Of a stretch of 50,888 nucleotides of DNA, positions 25,862 through 34,865 are shown piece after piece. The first letter of the stretch is position 1. Each line of letters starts with the position of its first letter. The stretch covers positions 1 through 50,888 of the forward strand of contig NZ_RQUX01000016.1 of NCBI RefSeq assembly GCF_003992115.1, given 5' to 3'. The position numbers were made by a program, and so were the translations under genes. This DNA is from Veillonella ratti. Lineage in GTDB: Bacteria > Bacillota > Negativicutes > Veillonellales > Veillonellaceae. The notes beneath the pieces are model-generated. The model was not told the DNA's origin, did no database searches, and saw only the letters and a program-made list of their open reading frames with translations.

Positions 25862-26722
25862 ATGTTAGAATCAATTATTGCGAGTCCCGAAGTAGTGCAT
25901 TACATATGCAAACGCTTTGGCATTCACATGAGTAAAAAGTTGGGACAAAACTTTCTCATCTCCCGTCATGTAGTAGATGATATTGTAAAAGCAGCCCAGC
26001 TGGTACCGGGGGAGCCGGTATTGGAAATCGGACCGGGCATCGGTACGCTTACACAGGGCCTGGCGCAGAGTAAAGCGGATGTTACGGCCGTAGAATTGGA
26101 CCGCCGTTTGTTGGAAGTATTGGATACGACCTTAGCAGGCTATGACAATGTTAATATAATTCACGGAGATATTTTAAAAGTAAATATTCCTGAATTAATG
26201 AACCATAAACCATTTAAAGTAGTGGCAAATTTACCATACTATATTACGACGCCGATTATTATGTCCCTATTGGAAATGAAACTTCCCATTGAGCGACTCG
26301 TCGTAATGGTGCAAAAAGAAGTGGCAGAGCGCATGGTGGCCGAACCGGGAACCAAAGCGTATGGTGCACTCTCCGTGGCCGTACAGTACTATACGGAACC
26401 GGATATTGTATTTGAAGTGTCGCCTAAATCCTTCTTGCCGCCACCTGAAGTAACCAGTGCAGTTATTCGCTGTCGTTTGCGTAAGGAACCGCCGGTACAA
26501 GTGGCTGATGAAAAACTCTTATTCCGCGTTATTAAGGCCGCTTTTGCGCAGCGTCGTAAAACATTTAGCAACACTATGAAAACAACCGGTCTCGCTAAAG
26601 AACAGATTGCGGCTATTTTAGAAAAAGCCGGCATTGACGGCAATTTGCGCGGTGAAACCTTTACCTTAGATGACTTTGCCGCTTTGGCTAATGCTTGGCA
26701 TGAACTCTACGGCAAGGCATAA
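25862..26722 (+). CDS. rsmA: 16S rRNA dimethyladenosine transferase
   Basis: 286 aa (KsgA). It dimethylates two adenines of the 16S 3' hairpin. SAM-binding motif VLEIGPGIGTLTQGL (about 54-68), AVELDRR, and the catalytic NLPYYITTPI (about 123-132). The N-terminal KKLGQNFLI is typical. ATG at 25862 follows GAAAGGA. The rnmV-ksgA pairing is conserved across Firmicutes and links 5S and 16S rRNA maturation. Its stop codon lies inside the first copy of a 45-bp duplicated segment. Confidence 0.97.
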   Translation: MLESIIASPEVVHYICKRFGIHMSKKLGQNFLISRHVVDDIVKAAQLVPGEPVLEIGPGIGTLTQGLAQSKADVTAVELDRRLLEVLDTTLAGYDNVNIIHGDILKVNIPELMNHKPFKVVANLPYYITTPIIMSLLEMKLPIERLVVMVQKEVAERMVAEPGTKAYGALSVAVQYYTEPDIVFEVSPKSFLPPPEVTSAVIRCRLRKEPPVQVADEKLLFRVIKAAFAQRRKTFSNTMKTTGLAKEQIAAILEKAGIDGNLRGETFTLDDFAALANAWHELYGKA

Positions 26723-27053
26723 AATTATTTTTCAAAAGTAAAGATTAAACACTACAGCAGGGTATAAAATTATTTTTCAAAAAATAACTATTGCAAATTT
26801 AAAAGTATAGGCGTATTATTAGATGTCAGTTGAAATTTTAAATAAAATTCGGCTGGTATTTAATGATCAAAGTAAGCTACTATTTTGATTAAAAATAGTA
26901 GCTTAGTCGTTTGCAATGAACTAATGAAATAGCAAGCAATAATGAAATAGCAAGTAATAATTAGAACGCTAGCCTGCATTTTCAAAAATATAAGTTGCAA
27001 TAGTAAGCAGTAATTAGAAAGTTAGACTGCGTTTTCAAAAATATAAGTTGCAA
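26716..27053. repeat. Repeat-built spacer between ksgA and the deacetylase
   Basis: The 356-base spacer has no gene and is largely made of duplications. GGCATAAAATTATTTTTCAA recurs with one change 45 bases later (26716 and 26761). AATGAAATAGCAAGCAAT is duplicated at 26923-26940 and 26941-26958 (17 of 18 identical). A 53-base unit (26946-26998 and 26999-27051) shares a 27-base core with one mismatch. A perfect 13-bp hairpin, AAGCTACTATTTT with its complement (26874-26904), has no T tract. Confidence 0.8.
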
Positions 27054-27078
27054 GAGTTTCATAGGAGTTAAAAGCGTA

Positions 27079-27921
27079 ATGTTACGTTTAACAGGTAAAG
27101 TGATTGGTGTAGTCGCTATTTTAGTTGTGTTTGCGACTTTGGTGTTTTATTTTACCGCACCGGTGTATACACTGCGAGGGATTCCCGTTTTAAACTATCA
27201 TCAAGTGAATGATGAAAAATTTTCCCCATTGACAATGAAAACTTCGGATTTCAGAAATCAAATGGCATATTTACAAGAGCAAGGTTATCATGCGATTACT
27301 ATGGAAGAATTATACGGCTATTTGCAAAATAATTTGCCTTTGCCAAGTAAACCGGTCGTAATCACATTTGATGATGGTTATGTAGACAACTATACCGAAG
27401 CAATGCCAATTTTAAAAGAATACGGCATGAAGGCCACTTTGTTTATGATTGGCGACTCCATTGGCGCGCCCGGATTCTTATCGGCGGAGCAGCTGAAAGA
27501 AATGGAAGCAAGCCATATATTTGAAGTTGAATCTCATACCTATTCGCATAAAGATTTACGGAAACTCTCCAGCGATGCGGTGGCTAATGAATTTAGCCAT
27601 TCTAAAACATTATTAGAAGCTACCCTAGGCCATCCGGTGCAATACATCGCCTATCCGTGCGGCTTTACCAACCCGCAAGTAGACGCTTTGGCTCAGGCAG
27701 CAGGCTATCGCTTGGCTTTTACCGTTGATACAGGGAATGTAAGAAGTGGTGAAAACCGCTTTAACCTGGACCGCGTACCCGTGTTCGAAGGAGACAACCC
27801 ACTCCTAAGCATGCAACTACGCCTCCACTACGTAGAAATCATCGGAGGCCTGTGGTCACTTCGTGACTTCCTCCTCGCCCATAACCATCCAACCTTGGCA
27901 TCAATAGTGCCATTGTTCTAA
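27079..27921 (+). CDS. Membrane-anchored polysaccharide deacetylase
   Basis: 280 aa. One N-terminal membrane segment (VIGVVAILVVFATLVFYFTA, about 8-27) anchors the NodB-homology domain outside the membrane. NodB motif 1 is VITFDDGYVDN (catalytic and metal-binding Asp pair), motif 2 is ESHTYSHKDL (metal His residues), and IAYPCGFTN fits motif 3. NYHQV near the start resembles PgaB/IcaB-type enzymes that de-N-acetylate poly-N-acetylglucosamine; peptidoglycan deacetylation is the alternative. AGGAG lies about 12 bases before the ATG. It is a single gene with its own terminator. Confidence 0.88.
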   Translation: MLRLTGKVIGVVAILVVFATLVFYFTAPVYTLRGIPVLNYHQVNDEKFSPLTMKTSDFRNQMAYLQEQGYHAITMEELYGYLQNNLPLPSKPVVITFDDGYVDNYTEAMPILKEYGMKATLFMIGDSIGAPGFLSAEQLKEMEASHIFEVESHTYSHKDLRKLSSDAVANEFSHSKTLLEATLGHPVQYIAYPCGFTNPQVDALAQAAGYRLAFTVDTGNVRSGENRFNLDRVPVFEGDNPLLSMQLRLHYVEIIGGLWSLRDFLLAHNHPTLASIVPLF

Positions 27922-27928
27922 GCTGAAC

Positions 27929-27996
27929 AAAGGTCCCACATCGGAAGCCTGGCTGTTTCACATCAAAAGGCGTTCCTCATGTGGGACCTTTATTCA
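27929..27996 (+). terminator. Terminator after the deacetylase
   Basis: A perfect 13-bp stem, AAAGGTCCCACAT (27929-27941) with ATGTGGGACCTTT (27979-27991), then ATT. The loop is long (37 bases). Confidence 0.75.
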
Positions 27997-28098
27997 GTGT
28001 GTGGGTCTTACTAAGAGCCTCAACACTCCTCTTCCACGAAATCCTGATGTGAACTGAATTAGAGTCACGCCGGACGCTGAATGGAAGAGAGGGCAGGG

Positions 28099-28542
28099 TT
28101 TTCTTTGGCAGGTAAATGCAGTGAATTACGATGATATAAAAATAGAGATGGCAGGGCATAAAAAGTATAGTATTGTCTTTTGGCAGATAAAAACTTTGAA
28201 TTGAGATGATATAAAGAAATAGAGAGGACCCGTATATGAAAAGCTTTATGGCGATACGTTAGGCAGATAATCTTTTAAATTGAGATGATATAAAAGAAAT
28301 AGAGATAGCTCGTGTAAGAGAAGTTTTATAGGCGAAGCGCAGTCACTTTTCGGCACGAGCTATCTCTATTTTATTTATGAGTTAATTATTATCTGCCAAA
28401 AGCGCAGTCACTTTTCGGCACGGGTCCTCTCTATTTATATTGAGTATTCTAGCTTTTATCTGCCAAAAGCACAGTTACTTTTCGGCACGGACCATCTCTA
28501 TTTTTATATTATAAGATTTAAGCGTTTACCCGCCAAAGAAAA
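28099..28542. repeat. Three-level nested inverted repeat between convergent genes
   Basis: Three left arms (GGCAG cores at 28107, 28182, 28262) are followed by three right arms in mirror order. Outer pair: 28099-28116 with 28525-28542 (17/18) and 28134-28151 with 28492-28509 (18/18). Middle pair: 28177-28192 with 28454-28469 (16/16) and 28217-28233 with 28420-28436 (17/17). Inner pair: 28262-28271 with 28388-28397 (10/10) and 28297-28314 with 28354-28371 (18/18). Partner arms share private variants (GAGATGG, GAGAGGACCCGT, GAGATAGCTCGTG). The motif GCGCAGTCACTTTTCGGCAC begins each right arm (28337, 28402; 28469 with two changes). The inner stem followed by TATTTTATTT looks like a terminator. 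The right edge is two bases from the prfC stop. The rest of 27922-28544 holds the terminator above and a small CTCTTCCA/TGGAAGAG hairpin (28029-28089). Confidence 0.92.
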
Positions 28543-28544
28543 CA

Positions 28545-30140
28545 CTAAATATGCTCATTCAGCGCCGGCGTCTCTAAGAACGTCACATCAGGATTTCGTT
28601 CCACAACCCATCCCATTTGCCACTCATTACTTATCAAAATAACGGTTCGCCCTCGATTATCTTTAACAGCCATGGCATTATCAAGACCTTTAAGCTGTTT
28701 AATATCCACATCTTCTTTTACCCAACGGGCTACACTGTAAGGAAGGGAATCGGTAATCGGTTCAACACCGTATTCATTGCGCAAACGATACTGTAATACT
28801 TCAAACTGAAGCATACCAACGGCGCCGACGATGAAGGAATCCATGGAATGAGGCTGTTCAAAAATCTGTACCGCACCTTCCTGGGCCAATTGAGTCATCC
28901 CTTTTTGGAACTGTTTACGTTTCATTGTATCTTTCGGGCTGACGCGGGCAAAAAATTCCGGCGGGAACACAGGGAAGTCGCCGAAGGTTACTTTGTGATT
29001 AGAGGCACAAAGAGTATCGCCTACGCCCATAGTACCGGCATCAAAAACACCGATAATATCGCCGGGATAGGCTTCGTCGATAATCGTACGTTCCGTAGCC
29101 AAGAACTGTTGCGGCTGCGCGAGACGAATGCTTTTATTCGATTGGCGATGCAACACGGACATGCCTTTTTCAAACTTACCGGAGCAAATACGCATGAACA
29201 CGATGCGATCGTGATGGTTAGGGTTCATGTTGGCTTGGATTTTGAAAACAAACGCGGAGAAGTCTTCGGAAGTCGCTTCTACAGTCTCTTCAATGGCCTG
29301 GCGAGGAGCCGGGGATGGGGCCAAGGCGAGGAATTTTTCTAAAAACGGTTTAACCCCGAAGTTGGTCATAGCGGAACCAAAGAACATTGGTGTTAATTCA
29401 CCGGCACGAACACGATCGAAATCGAATTCGTCACCTGCTACGTCGAGGAGTTCAATATCATCAATCAAGGACTGATGCACTTCTTCGCCCAATAACTCAC
29501 GAAATGCCGGATCGTCTACCGATTCTTTGGTAGATGCCAATTTTTGCTGACCATGTGTTTCGTCTTTGGCAAAAAGGTCAACCGTGTGAGTTTCACGGTC
29601 GTAAATCCCCTGATATTCACCGTTGATGCCAACCGGCCAATTCATAGGAACGGCGCGAATGCCCAAGGAGTTTTCAATCTCTTCCATCAAATCGAAGGGA
29701 TTGCGGCCGAAATGGTCAATTTTGTTGACGAAGGTGAAAATAGGAATACCGCGCTCTTTACATACAGCAAAGAGTTTTTTTGTCTGCGCTTCCACACCTT
29801 TCGCTACGTCGATAAGCATGACGGCGCTGTCTGCGGCCATTAAGGTACGGTAGGTATCTTCCGAGAAGTCTTGGTGACCCGGCGTGTCCAAGATATTTAC
29901 ACGGCAGCCGTCATAATCGAATTGAAGCACGGAACTTGTTACCGAGATACCACGTTGTTTTTCGATTTCCATCCAGTCGGATACGGCATATTTTTGAGTT
30001 TTACGAGACTTTACGGAACCGGCTAAGTGAATAGCACCACCGTAAAGGAGCAGTTTTTCAGTTAATGTAGTTTTACCGGCATCCGGATGCGAAATGATGG
30101 CAAACGTGCGTCGGCGTTTAACTTCTTCTAAGAATGTCAT
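28545..30140 (-). CDS. prfC: Peptide chain release factor 3
   Basis: 531 aa, normal RF3 length. A translational GTPase that removes RF1/RF2 from the ribosome after termination. G1 is SHPDAGKTTLTEKLL (about 18-32), with GSVKSRK and the switch region QRGISVTSSV next, G3 is DTPGHQDFSEDTYRTL and G4 is VNKID. Domain II and the RF3 C-terminal domain follow (QFEVLQYRLRNEYG). It is on the - strand, convergent with the deacetylase, and its transcript runs straight into the nested inverted repeat. Confidence 0.97.
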   Translation of the reverse strand: MTFLEEVKRRRTFAIISHPDAGKTTLTEKLLLYGGAIHLAGSVKSRKTQKYAVSDWMEIEKQRGISVTSSVLQFDYDGCRVNILDTPGHQDFSEDTYRTLMAADSAVMLIDVAKGVEAQTKKLFAVCKERGIPIFTFVNKIDHFGRNPFDLMEEIENSLGIRAVPMNWPVGINGEYQGIYDRETHTVDLFAKDETHGQQKLASTKESVDDPAFRELLGEEVHQSLIDDIELLDVAGDEFDFDRVRAGELTPMFFGSAMTNFGVKPFLEKFLALAPSPAPRQAIEETVEATSEDFSAFVFKIQANMNPNHHDRIVFMRICSGKFEKGMSVLHRQSNKSIRLAQPQQFLATERTIIDEAYPGDIIGVFDAGTMGVGDTLCASNHKVTFGDFPVFPPEFFARVSPKDTMKRKQFQKGMTQLAQEGAVQIFEQPHSMDSFIVGAVGMLQFEVLQYRLRNEYGVEPITDSLPYSVARWVKEDVDIKQLKGLDNAMAVKDNRGRTVILISNEWQMGWVVERNPDVTFLETPALNEHI

Positions 30141-30396
30141 GTTGTCACCTCATACAAATTATCTATCCTTAAAATTATATACTAATGACGGGCGTTTTGT
30201 CATTAAATTCATTTTATTAAATTTAAGATAGTCGCAGGAATACCGGTATAGGCGTGGGCCAGGGGTGGACCATTATCATGGAGTGCATGTTTGGTGATGA
30301 GAAGCACCATTGGGGCGTATCCGCACCACCGGTATGAATGGGTTCCTTTTATGAACGCCCGGTTTAGTGTATAATAGAACAGACAAAGGAGGGCCT

Positions 30397-32883
30397 ATGA
30401 GATTATTTATTGCCGAAAAGCCCAGTATGGGGCGAGAAATAAGTAAATATTTACCGGAGCAGAAGAATGTGCAAAAGCGCGACGGTTTTATTGTGCAAGG
30501 CGATGATGTAGTCACTTGGGCCTTTGGACATGTGTTGGAACAGGCTCAGCCGGGGGACTATAATGAACGCTTTAAGCGTTGGAATGCCGCCGATTTGCCC
30601 ATAGTGCCGGACGAATGGCAATTGCTGGTGACGAAGAGCAGTGCTAAGCAGTTTCAGACTATTAAAAAGCTTATAGAAGATGCGGATACAATTGTTAACG
30701 CCGGTGACCCGGACCGCGAAGGACAGCTCCTTATTGATGAGATTTTAGTGTACGTAAATAATACGAAACCGGTGCAGCGTATTTTGCTGAATGCGTTGGA
30801 TGAAAAGTCGATTCGCGCAGCTCTCAATGATTTGCGTGATAATAAGGATTTTTATAATTTACAGCAATCAGCTTTGGCCAGAGCCCGCGCCGATTGGCTC
30901 GTAGGCATGAATTTATCCCGAGCCTACACCTTGCAACAGCGCCGCCAAGGCAATAAGGTGACCTTTCCGATTGGTCGTGTAAAAACACCGACCTTGGCCT
31001 TGGTGGTTCGCCGTGAACGGGAACTGGAAAATTTCGTGCCCGTTGATTACTTTACCTTAAAAGTTTTATACAAACATCCGAACGGCAGTTTCTGGGCCAC
31101 GTGGCAGCCTAAAGACGATCAAATCGGTCTCGATCCGGAAGGTCGTTTAATAAAAAAAGCGGTAGCCGAAGAATTAGCGAAGCGCTTGATGGATGGTAAG
31201 ACAGGCGTCATTTCCAAACGAGAGAAGACGAAGAAAAAAGAAGCCCAGCGTCTGCCTTTATCGTTGTCGGCCTTGCAGGTTGCAGCAGGGAAGGCGTATG
31301 GTTATGACCCACAGCAGGTGCTTGATACGGCGCAGAAATTATATGAAAAGAAATTGACTACTTACCCCCGTTCGGATTGTGATTACTTACCGACAAATCA
31401 ATTTGAAGATCGTCATGCAATAATACAGAATTTAAGTAAAAACAGCGGCGTTATCGGCGAATGGGCTCAAGGTGCTGATTTAACTATTAAATCACGGGCT
31501 TGGAACGATAAGAAAATCACCGCTCACCATGCTATTATTCCAACGACGGTGGCTTGTAACATGGCTACGTTGCCGGACATGGAGCGAAATATTTATTTTC
31601 TCATCGCCCAGTCCTATATTACGCAGTTTTATCCGGAACATGAATACGAGCAAACTCGTTTAACAGTGACCCAATGTGATGAGGAATTTGTCGCTCATGG
31701 CCGCGTTATTTTGGTAGTAGGCTGGAAGGCTTTGTATCAAAAAGCTAAAAAGGATGATAATGCATCGGATGACGGCCATGATGGGGATGATTCGGCCGGT
31801 GATGAAGAGGCAGATTCGCAAGAAGCGGGGAAAAAACGTAAACAGCCTATTGAAGAGAGCGGTGAACTGCCAAATGTAAAAAAAGGCGATTCTGTTGATG
31901 TAGATAATATGGCTATTGATGCGAAGCAGACTAAACCGCCGAGCCGTTTTACGGCAGCCACTTTATTGCAGGCGATGAAAGAAATTCACAAGTATGTGAA
32001 GAATGAGGATTTGAAAAAGCAATTGAAGGCCGTATCCGGTATCGGTACGGAAGCAACCAGGGCCACCATCATTGATGAGTTGATTACACGTAAGTTTATG
32101 TCAGCAAAAGGCAAAAAGAAAGTAATTCAGCCTACCTCTTTGGGGTATACTTTGGTGGATGCTTTACCGGAGGAAATGCTCTATCCCGATGAAACAGCTC
32201 TTTGGGAAGAACGTTTGGCGGCTATCAGCGAAGGTCGGGATACATTGGATTCTTTTTTGACCGATCAGATTGAATTCTTAAAAAGTTTGATTAACAAGGC
32301 AAATAGCGGCATGAATATGGATGGTCTCGATACAGACGGTTTTAATATTGTCAGCACCGTGCGTACAGTGAAACGCCCGTCAGGCGGAACCGGTAATACT
32401 GTTAATCGAGGCGGTGCAGCTTTGTCGGACGAAGAGCTCAGTAAGCTCGAAGCTTGTCCGCGTTGCGGTAAGGGGAAATTAAGACTTAGAAACGGTAAAT
32501 TCGGGGAGTTTTACGGCTGTACCGATTACCCAAAATGTAATTTTACTAAGCCTGCAACAAACCCTTCGAATGCCGGTAAAGTTCAAGGTGGACCTTTAAA
32601 CGGAAATGGGACCGGAACTCCGAGCGGAAATCCGACCGGGAATCCGACCGGGAATTCGACCGGCTTCGGCAGAGGAAGTGCTGATTCTATTGACCCCCAG
32701 GTGGCGCAAGCATTGGCGGCGGCTAAGGAAAAAGGGACCTTGCAATATAAGTGCCCACGTTGCGGCGAAGGCTATTTAGTAGCCATTGTGCGTAATGGCA
32801 ATACAAGTTGGACTTGTGCCAATCAACCTAAATGTCGCACTACCGTGGCTGATGTAGATGGGAAACCGGTTGTTTTTAAGTAA
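30397..32883 (+). CDS. topB: DNA topoisomerase III
   Basis: 828 aa from ATG 30397 behind AAAGGAGG; a 10-codon upstream extension is rejected. Type IA topoisomerase. The Toprim domain at the N-terminus has LFIAEKPSMGREI and VNAGDPDREGQLL. The catalytic Tyr lies in LTTYPRSDCDYL (about residue 327). An acidic low-complexity insert (about 458-485) interrupts the core. The C-terminus has two topoisomerase zinc fingers, CPRCGKGKLRLR with CTDYPKC and CPRCGEGYL with CANQPKC, joined by a Gly/Asn/Pro/Thr-rich linker with GNPTG repeats. TATAAT at 30370-30375 is a likely -10. Confidence 0.95.
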   Translation: MRLFIAEKPSMGREISKYLPEQKNVQKRDGFIVQGDDVVTWAFGHVLEQAQPGDYNERFKRWNAADLPIVPDEWQLLVTKSSAKQFQTIKKLIEDADTIVNAGDPDREGQLLIDEILVYVNNTKPVQRILLNALDEKSIRAALNDLRDNKDFYNLQQSALARARADWLVGMNLSRAYTLQQRRQGNKVTFPIGRVKTPTLALVVRRERELENFVPVDYFTLKVLYKHPNGSFWATWQPKDDQIGLDPEGRLIKKAVAEELAKRLMDGKTGVISKREKTKKKEAQRLPLSLSALQVAAGKAYGYDPQQVLDTAQKLYEKKLTTYPRSDCDYLPTNQFEDRHAIIQNLSKNSGVIGEWAQGADLTIKSRAWNDKKITAHHAIIPTTVACNMATLPDMERNIYFLIAQSYITQFYPEHEYEQTRLTVTQCDEEFVAHGRVILVVGWKALYQKAKKDDNASDDGHDGDDSAGDEEADSQEAGKKRKQPIEESGELPNVKKGDSVDVDNMAIDAKQTKPPSRFTAATLLQAMKEIHKYVKNEDLKKQLKAVSGIGTEATRATIIDELITRKFMSAKGKKKVIQPTSLGYTLVDALPEEMLYPDETALWEERLAAISEGRDTLDSFLTDQIEFLKSLINKANSGMNMDGLDTDGFNIVSTVRTVKRPSGGTGNTVNRGGAALSDEELSKLEACPRCGKGKLRLRNGKFGEFYGCTDYPKCNFTKPATNPSNAGKVQGGPLNGNGTGTPSGNPTGNPTGNSTGFGRGSADSIDPQVAQALAAAKEKGTLQYKCPRCGEGYLVAIVRNGNTSWTCANQPKCRTTVADVDGKPVVFK

Positions 32884-32895
32884 GTTGCTTATAAA

Positions 32896-32970
32896 AAAGG
32901 ACTACTCTTGTAGGAACATGCTATTCAAAGTACGAACGGCGTGTCTACGAGAGTAGTCCTTTATTTATAT
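32896..32970. terminator. Bidirectional terminator between topB and the helicase gene
   Basis: AAAGGACTACTCTTGTAG (32896-32913) pairs with CTACGAGAGTAGTCCTTT (32945-32962), 18 bp with one G-U. It is flanked by A's on the left and T's on the right, so it suits both convergent transcripts. Confidence 0.8.
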
Positions 32971-33037
32971 GTGCTGGTAAGTGCTTATAGTGAAAGACAC
33001 TGTATTATTAAATCGGGTTATAGGACATTAAATCCTA

Positions 33038-34300
33038 TTAGCGAGAGCGACGGCGTCTTGTGTTAACCCCTTTATGGCCTGTTGCTTTATGTCGTTTCGC
33101 TTTGGTAGCTTGGTAAGATGATTTTATGGCCGGTTTTTTGGATGCCGTTGCCTTCTTAGGTGCTTGCGCACGGCCTTTGGTTTTCACCTGACCGTCGGTG
33201 GTGTATTTTGTCAATGTTGCTTCAATAGCCCGTTCGATACGGCGAAGCCATGTTTCGTCCGCTTGTGTCGCATAGGTAATGGCAATGCCGTTGGTACCGG
33301 CACGACCGGTACGGCCGATGCGGTGAATGTAGTAATCTACATCATGCGGCACATCATAGTTATATACATGACTGATGCCTTCAATGTCGATACCGCGAGC
33401 CGCAATGTCGGTAGCCACCAAGATTTGCGTACGGGCACGGGCAAAATCACGCAGAATTTGCGTGCGACGACCTTGTGTTAAATCACCGTGTAATTCGCCG
33501 ATGTTAAAACCGGCTGCCGTTAATTCGTAGGAAAGCTTAATAGCGCCTTCTTTTTTATTACAGAAAACAATGGCTAAATACGGATTGTCTTCTCTTAGTT
33601 GGGCCATTAAACGGTTCAACTTTTCTTCCGGTTTTACCATGATAACCTTTTGTTCAATAGTGTCTAAGGTTACGTTATTGCCTTTAACCGTTACGGACAT
33701 TGGTTTTTTCATATAGGTTTTGGCAAGGCTGCGGATGCGATCCGGCACGGTAGCGGAGAAGAGTAATAATTGACGGTTGGCGTTAGTTTTTTCAATAAGA
33801 GATTCTACATCCGGCAAAAAGCCCATGTGAAGCATCTGGTCCGCCTCGTCGAGAACTACACGGCGCACCGTATCGAGGTGAAGGGAACCGCGTGTGGCGT
33901 GGTCTAATAAACGCCCCGGCGTGCCGAGGATAACATGAGGACGACGGCCTAATTGTTGTAGCTGCCCTTCAATAGTGCGACCGCCGATGAGGGGAAGAAT
34001 ATCGACGCCCAAAATATCGCCGATAGCCTTGGCTTCGTCAGCAATCTGTTTTACCAATTCACGGGTTGGGGCAATAATAAGTGCTTGTTCTTGGAATACT
34101 TCGATGTTGATACGCTGCAAGACAGGAATCAAGAATGCCAGAGTTTTACCCGTACCGGTTTGTGCCATAGCAATCAAGTCGTTGCCTTTAAAGGCAGGGG
34201 GAATGGCTTGTTCCTGAATCGGGGTAGGCTCCTTAATACCTTGTTTGGCCAGGGAATCTATGAGTTCGGGCACAACGCCAAGAGTTTGAAATGATTTCAT
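33038..34300 (-). CDS. DEAD-box RNA helicase
   Basis: 420 aa on the - strand. The start is the ATG at 34298-34300, behind AAGGAGA and giving MKSFQTLGV; a 38-codon open extension upstream is not family-like. Motifs in order: Q motif (PTPIQEQAIP), I (AQTGTGKT), Ia (APTRELV), Ib (TPGRLLDH), II (LDEADQML), III (SATVPD), IV (IVFCNKK), V (VATDIAARGIDIEG) and VI (HRIGRTGRAG). A basic, Lys/Arg/Ala-rich tail of about 60 residues ends in RRRRSR, an RNA-binding extension. It is related to the CshA/RhlE group; cold-shock or RNA-decay roles are likely. It is convergent with topB. Confidence 0.94.
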   Translation of the reverse strand: MKSFQTLGVVPELIDSLAKQGIKEPTPIQEQAIPPAFKGNDLIAMAQTGTGKTLAFLIPVLQRINIEVFQEQALIIAPTRELVKQIADEAKAIGDILGVDILPLIGGRTIEGQLQQLGRRPHVILGTPGRLLDHATRGSLHLDTVRRVVLDEADQMLHMGFLPDVESLIEKTNANRQLLLFSATVPDRIRSLAKTYMKKPMSVTVKGNNVTLDTIEQKVIMVKPEEKLNRLMAQLREDNPYLAIVFCNKKEGAIKLSYELTAAGFNIGELHGDLTQGRRTQILRDFARARTQILVATDIAARGIDIEGISHVYNYDVPHDVDYYIHRIGRTGRAGTNGIAITYATQADETWLRRIERAIEATLTKYTTDGQVKTKGRAQAPKKATASKKPAIKSSYQATKAKRHKATGHKGVNTRRRRSR

Positions 34301-34865
34301 ATATGTCTCCTTATTTTTAATTCGTAATACTTTGAGTGATGAGTCCCGGAGGGGAATAGGGGGACTTTGTAAATTAGCTGTTACCGTTAATTTTGTAGAA
34401 TAAATAGGATTCATTGATATTAAATTAGCTAAATCTATTTTTATTATATCATATATAGATGATTTATATAAAAGAATCGATATATTTAGGATAATTTGAA
34501 CTTAAGCGCATACTTTTTTTGCGAAATATATATTTTAATAATTCATTGAGAATAGTTATTTAATTGATAATCTTTTGATAATAATTGCAGTTTAATTCTA
34601 ATTGATAATAAAAGAGAAGGTATTTCAAATGAGAATGAGAACGGCGAGGCTGTTATTCATGAGAAAATACTGAAAAGATGAGCAATGATAATGAAAATTG
34701 AAGATTATCTATCTGCATTCATAAGATTCGATATTGAAAATGGTTATTGATTTTCTCAGTGACTATGTTATAATTTAATTGTAATTTTTTATCAGTTTCA
34801 GTGCAGTTCTTAAGCAAATTTTTGAAGATGAGTTTGTTTGGTTCGGCCACAAGGAGGTGTAGATA
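34301..34865. promoter_or_regulatory. 565-base AT-rich divergent regulatory region with Fur-like hexamers
   Basis: No gene. Exact GATAAT occurs at 34566, 34577, 34604 and 34687; one-mismatch forms (GAGAAT, GAAAAT) occur at 34548, 34631, 34693 and 34736. The Fur consensus is built from GATAAT repeats, so this looks like an iron-responsive control region for feoAB. None of the sites is a full 19-base match. Confidence 0.55.
34747..34774 (+). promoter_or_regulatory. feoAB promoter
   Basis: TTGATT (34747-34752), 16 bases, TATAAT (34769-34774), with TGT before it forming an extended -10. GAAAAT and ATTTTC flank the -35 region (34736-34756), a possible repressor overlap. Confidence 0.7.

Noticed and set aside
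26716-27053. CRISPR array
   Set aside because: Direct repeats are few, of different sizes and adjacent rather than regularly spaced, and no cas gene is near.
27977-28159. 60-codon minus-strand ORF after the deacetylase
   Set aside because: It overlaps the terminator arm and the first repeat arm, has no ribosome binding site and no protein-like features.
28099-28542. Insertion sequence with transposase
   Set aside because: The inverted-repeat region has no ORF that could encode a transposase; at most it is a non-autonomous element.
34301-34414. 38-codon N-terminal extension of the DEAD-box helicase
   Set aside because: Family members begin near the Q-motif segment; AAGGAGA precedes the ATG at 34300.
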